Below are positions 59,599 through 64,000 of a DNA stretch of 64,000 nt, piece after piece; position 1 is the stretch's first letter; each line of letters begins with the position of its first letter. The stretch covers positions 1 to 64,000 of the forward strand of contig CAJUIL010000022.1 in the NCBI GenBank assembly GCA_910586225.1, given 5' to 3'. The notes under the pieces were generated by a model. It was given only the letters and a program-made list of their open reading frames with translations, was not told where the DNA came from and searched no databases. Both the position numbers and the translations under genes were made by a program. This stretch comes from an uncultured Eubacterium sp. (GTDB lineage Bacteria; Bacillota; Clostridia; Lachnospirales; Lachnospiraceae).

Positions 59599-59729
59599 AT
59601 GCAATTCCTCCACTACTATCAATACTGATACAAATTTTCCTGATTAGTATATATTTCGTCCATTTCCTATTATTTCATAAGAGTCATTCTTACATTTTAA
59701 CATTAGAATCACATGAAAACCAGAGGTTA

Positions 59730-60452
59730 TTACAGCACCTTAGACAAAAATTCCCGCGTCCTTGCATTCTTCGGATGGTCGAACACCTGCTCTGGCGTAC
59801 CCTGTTCTAGAATATGGCCCTCGTCTACAAAAAATACCCTTGTCGCAACCTCTCTCGCAAAGCCCATCTCATGTGTCACGACAGCCATCGTCATACCGTC
59901 GTCCGCCAGGCCTTTCATAACCTCCAGTACCTCGCCGACCATTTCCGGGTCTAACGCAGAGGTTGGCTCGTCAAACAACATCATTTTCGGCTTTAACGCC
60001 AGCGAACGCACGATGGCGATCCGCTGCTTCTGCCCGCCGGACAGCTGACCCGGATAAGCGTTTGCTTTTTCTTTCAGATTGACAATGCCAAGAAGGCGGA
60101 GCGCCTCCTCACGCGCTGCATCTTTGTCCATCAGCTTTAGCTGCAGCGGAGCCAGCGTAATATTATCTATGATCGACAGATGCGGAAACAAATTAAAATG
60201 CTGGAACACCATGCCCATCTGCTGACGGATCTTGTTAATATCCACACCCTTTTTCGTAATATCCGTGCCCTCAAAAATAATCTGGCCGCTTGTTGGCTGC
60301 TCCAACAGGTTCAGACACCGCAAAAACGTAGATTTACCAGATCCGGAAGGGCCGATAATCGCAATCTTTTCCCCTGCGCTGATATGTTCGGTAATATTAT
60401 CTAATACAAGATGCTTGCCAAACCGTTTCGTAAGATTTTTAACGTCGATCAC
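59730..60452 (-). CDS. Amino-acid ABC transporter ATP-binding protein
   Basis: 240 residues, GlnQ/HisP type: Walker A GPSGSGKST near 34, ABC signature LSGGQKQRIAIVRSLA near 132, Walker B MMLFDEPTSALDPEMVGEVL near 152, switch His in VVTHEMGFA. It overlaps the permease gene by 14 bases and is the last of the three genes in its leftward operon. Powers polar amino-acid import with the two upstream genes. Confidence 0.93.
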   Translation of the reverse strand: MIDVKNLTKRFGKHLVLDNITEHISAGEKIAIIGPSGSGKSTFLRCLNLLEQPTSGQIIFEGTDITKKGVDINKIRQQMGMVFQHFNLFPHLSIIDNITLAPLQLKLMDKDAAREEALRLLGIVNLKEKANAYPGQLSGGQKQRIAIVRSLALKPKMMLFDEPTSALDPEMVGEVLEVMKGLADDGMTMAVVTHEMGFAREVATRVFFVDEGHILEQGTPEQVFDHPKNARTREFLSKVL

Positions 60453-61158
60453 TTTCTCTCAACCTCCTTTCCACAATTCCCATGATCCAAGTAAAGAACA
60501 TGACAACCGCCAGATAAATAACAGCAGCCGCCATCAGCGGTACAAACTGCTCATAAGTAGCCCCGCCGATAATCTGCGCACCTCTCGTCAGGTCATTTAA
60601 GCCAATATAACCGCAGATCGACGTTTCTTTTAACAGCGTAATGATTTCATTGATCAATGCCGGAAGCGCGTTTTTAAACGCCTGCGGTAAAATGATCATC
60701 TGCATGGTTTTCGAATAGCTCAGTCCCAGTGAGCGTCCGGCCTCCATCTGGCCTTTGTCGATCGACATAATGCCGGAGCGGAAAATTTCCGCAAGATAAG
60801 CGCCGGAATTGATACCAAACGCGATCGTTGCCGTCGTCACCTTGTTGTCTACATTCCGCAAAAAGAAGAAATAAATGAGCAATAGCTGCACTACCGTAGG
60901 CGTGCCTCGGATAATCGTCAGATACACCCTTGCCGCTGTATTGAGCACCCAAAACAAAAGCCTCACCGGAGGGCTCAGCTCCTCCTGCTTCATCTGGTCA
61001 TGCGCCGAACGGACGATCGACACCAGCACGCCGATCACAAGACCGATCAGCAGCGCGCCCGCCGTTACCTGCAGCGTAGCCAATAAGCCGTTTGTATAAT
61101 ACTGCCAGCGGTTGTCCGTTATAAAAAATTTATCAATGATTTCCTTGAGGTATTCCAT
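60439..61158 (-). CDS. Amino-acid ABC transporter permease
   Basis: 239 residues with five membrane spans in the HisM/GlnP arrangement, including the EAA loop SRLGLSYSKTMQMIILPQAFKNALPALINEIITLLKETS where the ATPase docks. It follows the binding-protein gene after an intergenic hairpin (61211-61234), which would let the binding protein be made in excess. AGGAGG-like site before the ATG. Confidence 0.93.
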   Translation of the reverse strand: MEYLKEIIDKFFITDNRWQYYTNGLLATLQVTAGALLIGLVIGVLVSIVRSAHDQMKQEELSPPVRLLFWVLNTAARVYLTIIRGTPTVVQLLLIYFFFLRNVDNKVTTATIAFGINSGAYLAEIFRSGIMSIDKGQMEAGRSLGLSYSKTMQMIILPQAFKNALPALINEIITLLKETSICGYIGLNDLTRGAQIIGGATYEQFVPLMAAAVIYLAVVMFFTWIMGIVERRLRESDRR

Positions 61159-61210
61159 CCCGCTTTGTAACTCCTCCCTTTTTTATCCGATCTGGTTTTA
61201 AAATAGCCGA

Positions 61211-61234
61211 AAAAGAGGGCGGTAAAATGCCCTC
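61211..61234 (-). terminator. Attenuating hairpin after the binding-protein gene
   Basis: GAGGGC, eight-base loop, GCCCTC with T-run on the minus strand; sits between the binding-protein stop and the permease start. Confidence 0.8.
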
Positions 61235-61247
61235 TGCTTTCCGTTTT

Positions 61248-62156
61248 TTATTCTGATACAATGTATTTATCAATGATAGACTGCAGCGTCCCATCGTCCC
61301 TTAATTCCTTTAAGGCTCCATTGACTGCCGCAAGCAGTCCCTCATTGCCCTTTTCGATCGCTGCAGCATAATCCTCTACTGCGTATTCCGTCTCCAGTAT
61401 TTTCAATCCGTCCGTATTTTTTACAAAAGAAAGCGCTGGCTGGTTATCGATGATCACCGCATCTACCTTGCCCTGCTTTAACGCCATAACAGCGTCCGCG
61501 CCTTTGTTATAGGCTTCTACGTTCTCCTCGCCGAAGTCCTCTTTTGCATACATATCTCCAGTTGTAGTAAGCTGTACCCCGATCTTTTTGCCGTCCAGAT
61601 CCTTATCGTCTTTAATGTCAGAATCCTCCGTAACAATGATCACCTGGATCCCAGTCGCATAGGAATCTGTAAAATTCACCGCTTCCAAACGTTCCTCTGT
61701 AACGGTCATGCCTGCCAGTCCAATGTCTGCCTTTCCCTGCGTAACCGCAAGTATAATGGAATCGAACTCCATATCTTCGATCTTTAACTCCAGACCGAGC
61801 TTTTCTGCCACAGCTCCCGCGATCTCCGCGTCAATACCTACGATCTCGTTGCCATCATAATACTCATACGGCGGAAACGTCGCATTGGTTGCCATTGTCA
61901 GTACGCCTTCCTTCACGGTCATAACATCCGCCCCAGCATTGCCGGCATCATCCGTCTGCGTACCTGTAGACGCACCGTCCGTATCCGTACCGTCGGCAGC
62001 CGCATCTCCTTCATCCGGCTTATCCGTATCATCCGCAGTCGAAATCTCCGCATTCACGTCCCCGCCGGATGTGGAAGCGTCTTCCGCCTTGCCGCAGCCA
62101 ACCATCATTGCCGCAGCTAAAGTACAAGTTAATAATGCTGCTATAATTTTTTTCAT
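61248..62156 (-). CDS. Amino-acid ABC transporter substrate-binding lipoprotein
   Basis: 302 residues: lipoprotein signal with lipobox VGC at about Cys21, an acidic Asp/Gly/Thr linker (about 25-80), and a class 3 (SBP_bac_3) binding fold: LTMATNATFPPYEYYDGNEIVGIDAEIAGAVAEKLGLELKIEDMEFDSIILAVTQGKADIGLAGMTVTEERLEAVNFTDSYATG. The acidic spacer is unusually long. GGAGG precedes the ATG. A cationic or polar amino acid is the likely substrate, not proven. Confidence 0.92.
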   Translation of the reverse strand: MKKIIAALLTCTLAAAMMVGCGKAEDASTSGGDVNAEISTADDTDKPDEGDAAADGTDTDGASTGTQTDDAGNAGADVMTVKEGVLTMATNATFPPYEYYDGNEIVGIDAEIAGAVAEKLGLELKIEDMEFDSIILAVTQGKADIGLAGMTVTEERLEAVNFTDSYATGIQVIIVTEDSDIKDDKDLDGKKIGVQLTTTGDMYAKEDFGEENVEAYNKGADAVMALKQGKVDAVIIDNQPALSFVKNTDGLKILETEYAVEDYAAAIEKGNEGLLAAVNGALKELRDDGTLQSIIDKYIVSE

Positions 62157-62287
62157 TTTATCCTCCTTTTGCGGTGATCAGCAGCAGCCCATAGAAGCTG
62201 ACCTGTCTAAGCCGCTGCGCCTGTCCGCTCCAATATCTTAGCCATTATACCTAATAACTGAAAAAAATGCAATCCTAATATTTTTAC

Positions 62288-64000
62288 CTATTTACTAAAA
62301 TATTTCTGGAACGTCCGCATACATTCGCGGATATCCAGCGGCTTTGTCAGATGGTCGTTCATCCCGCTTTCAAAACAGCGCTGCGCGTCGTCCGCAAACG
62401 CATCCGCTGTCATGGCAATGATCGGCAGATCCTTATCTGGACGGTCCAGCGCCCGGATCGCCCTTGTCGCGTCATACCCGTTCATCACAGGCATACGTAC
62501 ATCCATCAGCACCGCGTCATAAAATCCAACTTCCGACTCTGCAAATTTGTCCACGCATTCCTGCCCGTTGACTGCCCATTCCAGCGCCAGACCGACCGCT
62601 GAAAAAATCTCGTTTGCAATCTCCCAGTTGATGTCAATATCCTCCGCCAAAAGCACGTGCTTTCCTGTAAAATCCACCACTTCATCATGATCGGCGTTGT
62701 TCGATAGTACGCCATCCGCATACTGCTTTAAGCGGGTAAACAAGGTGGATTTAAACAGCGGCTTAGATATAAATCCTTCGATCTCAGCGTCAAAAGCCTG
62801 TTCCTCCAGCTCATTCCAGTCATAAGCCGAGATCAGGAAGATCGGCAGATCCTTGCCGACTCTTTTACGGATTTCCCGAATGGTAGCAATCCCGTCCATA
62901 TTCGGCATCTTCCAGTCTACAAGCACGAAATGATAATCATCCTGCTTGCTGTGACGCTGCTCGATCAGCTCAACCGCCTGCATCCCGTCCAATGTCCAGT
63001 CCGCATGAATGCCAAGCGCCTCCAGATTTGCAACCGCGCTCATGCAAAGCATCTCGTTATCATCCACGACCAGCACATTCCACGCCGGCAGAGACATCTC
63101 TTCTTCCGCCTGCTCCGCCCTTTTAAAATCTACGATAACATGAAAACAGCTGCCCTCACCCTGTCTGCTGCGCAGCTTTATCGTACCTCCCATCAGCGTT
63201 ACGATATTTTTGGTGATCGACGTACCAAGACCTGTCCCAACGATTTTTTGTACCTTTTCGTTTTCCTCTTCTCTGGCAAACGTATCGAAGATCTTTTTCT
63301 GAAACTCCTCAGACATTCCGATCCCCGTATCTTCCACCATAAAATGCGTGCAGACATAATCCGCGCCCTTTTCCGATTCCTCCTGCCACAGATGAACATC
63401 GATCCTTCCTTTTTCCGGCGTAAATTTTACCGCGTTCGACAAAAGATTCAAAAGCACCTGATTCAGGCGCACACCGTCGCAGCATACATTTTCCGATAAA
63501 ATGTCGCGGATAAAAATATCAAAATACTGACCATGCTCCCGCACCTGCGGCTGCATGATATTAACAATGTCATCCATCGCCTCCCGAAGCGACATTGGGC
63601 TGATATTCAGCGTCATTTTTCCGCTTTCAATCTTGGACATATCCAGTACATCGTTGATCAGCCCAAGCAGATGCTTACTGGACAGCCGCACCTTTTTCAA
63701 ACAATCCTCTACACGTACGGAATCCTGCACATTGCGCATCGCGATCTCTGTCATACCAATGATCGCGTTCATTGGCGTTCGTATGTCATGACTCATACTG
63801 GACAAAAACTCGCTCTTAGCCATATTCGCGCGTACCGCCGCACGCTCTTTTTTATCCAGCTCCTTCATCTGCTGCATGGATAATTTATAATATTTTATAA
63901 AGATGATAATCATCGTAACCAGGATGATCATCGCAGAGCTGATCATGATCGTTATCCGCACCGTATCCAGGTTGCTGAGCCTGTCATTTAATACGCCGCT
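62288..64000 (-). CDS. Hybrid sensor histidine kinase with two receiver domains, 5' end cut by window edge
   Basis: At least 570 residues, open to the window edge in frame, so the N-terminus is missing. A membrane span (MIISSAMIILVTMIIIFIKYY), kinase with phospho-His in SHDIRTPMNAIIGM, ATPase domain (DTGIGMSEEFQKKIFDTF, GTGLGTSITKNIV), then two receivers. The first receiver has LVVDDNEM and phospho-acceptor in VLVDWKMPNMDG; the second has LLAEDIDIN and VLMDVRMPVMNGYD. A GTG at 63961 and an ATG five codons after it are inside the reading frame, not the real start. No partner regulator is seen in this window. Confidence 0.92.
   Translation of the reverse strand, partial: SGVLNDRLSNLDTVRITIMISSAMIILVTMIIIFIKYYKLSMQQMKELDKKERAAVRANMAKSEFLSSMSHDIRTPMNAIIGMTEIAMRNVQDSVRVEDCLKKVRLSSKHLLGLINDVLDMSKIESGKMTLNISPMSLREAMDDIVNIMQPQVREHGQYFDIFIRDILSENVCCDGVRLNQVLLNLLSNAVKFTPEKGRIDVHLWQEESEKGADYVCTHFMVEDTGIGMSEEFQKKIFDTFAREEENEKVQKIVGTGLGTSITKNIVTLMGGTIKLRSRQGEGSCFHVIVDFKRAEQAEEEMSLPAWNVLVVDDNEMLCMSAVANLEALGIHADWTLDGMQAVELIEQRHSKQDDYHFVLVDWKMPNMDGIATIREIRKRVGKDLPIFLISAYDWNELEEQAFDAEIEGFISKPLFKSTLFTRLKQYADGVLSNNADHDEVVDFTGKHVLLAEDIDINWEIANEIFSAVGLALEWAVNGQECVDKFAESEVGFYDAVLMDVRMPVMNGYDATRAIRALDRPDKDLPIIAMTADAFADDAQRCFESGMNDHLTKPLDIRECMRTFQKYFSK

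Noticed and set aside
59599..59729. Sigma-28 type promoter for the FliD-like gene
   Set aside because: No TAAA-N15-GCCGATAA match could be found; only weak partial similarity.
62191..62205. A further copy of the hairpin repeat (AAGCTGACCTGT near 62195)
   Set aside because: Only 12 matching bases, no flanking inverted repeats; likely chance.

Overview
The window reads as chromosome of a low-to-mid GC, spore-forming, apparently motile anaerobic Firmicute of the class Clostridia, most likely family Lachnospiraceae. The basis is the gene set: spoVAA/spoVAB, CheC, a methyl-accepting protein, a YjfB-type motility protein, single-chain FGAM synthase, VanY-like and NlpC/P60 wall enzymes, BspA-type leucine-rich-repeat proteins, two ECF sigma systems, bacteriohemerythrin, a GH5 cellulase, and strong GGAGG ribosome sites with consensus TTGACA/TATAAT promoters. 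The genus is not assigned. No phage, insertion sequence, CRISPR array or rRNA gene was seen.

Layout. 1-8.3 kb (mostly minus): tRNA-Ser (cut by the window edge), ispD, tsaD, a membrane-anchored unknown, RNase Z, a zinc-ribbon peptide, rimI, tsaB, tsaE, then DUF975/YcxB-like membrane proteins and an SprA-like metalloprotease. tsaE-tsaB-rimI-tsaD supply the t6A tRNA modification. 8.5-19 kb: tex (plus), converging on hom; then a minus run of a PucR-type regulator, ftsE, ftsX, an S41 protease and prfB with its programmed frameshift, plus yitT and a WecG/TagA-type glycosyltransferase. 19-21.6 kb: a non-coding stretch with a dense DnaA-box cluster, then a secreted NlpC/P60 hydrolase divergent from a YjfB-like gene, with two WalR-like direct repeats between them. 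21.6-27 kb: a CvfB-like S1 protein, an acyl-ACP thioesterase and purL.

27.3-32.7 kb (plus): an OmpR-type two-component system with a third membrane-anchored gene, a VanY-like DD-carboxypeptidase and a frameshifted Rpn-family gene. 32.7-38.5 kb: a nuclease-helicase fusion, a histidine phosphatase, a GH5 cellulase, bioY with a probable BirA site, and an Lrp-type regulator that seems to be reached only by read-through from tRNA-Val/tRNA-Met. 38.6-45.8 kb: a SigV/RsiV-like pair, glyA-serS, a 134-bp hairpin-rich repeat element, an XRE regulator, a candidate small RNA, and a second ECF sigma operon with a zinc anti-sigma factor.

45.8-54.5 kb: spoVAA-spoVAB, coaBC, a tandem hemerythrin protein divergent from a small ORF, a TIGR04086 protein, a GNAT enzyme, cyclophilin, cheC and an MCP. 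54.6-64 kb (minus): a 41-residue membrane peptide, two tandem BspA-type LRR proteins, a FliD-like protein, an amino-acid ABC transporter and a hybrid histidine kinase cut by the window edge.

Most genes are ordinary housekeeping genes. The points most worth testing are regulatory: the DnaA-box cluster far from any dnaA, the promoter-plus-terminator small RNA near 43.6 kb, the tRNA-terminator-lrp arrangement, the WalR-like repeats, the structured repeat element, and the 41-residue membrane peptide that precedes the MCP.
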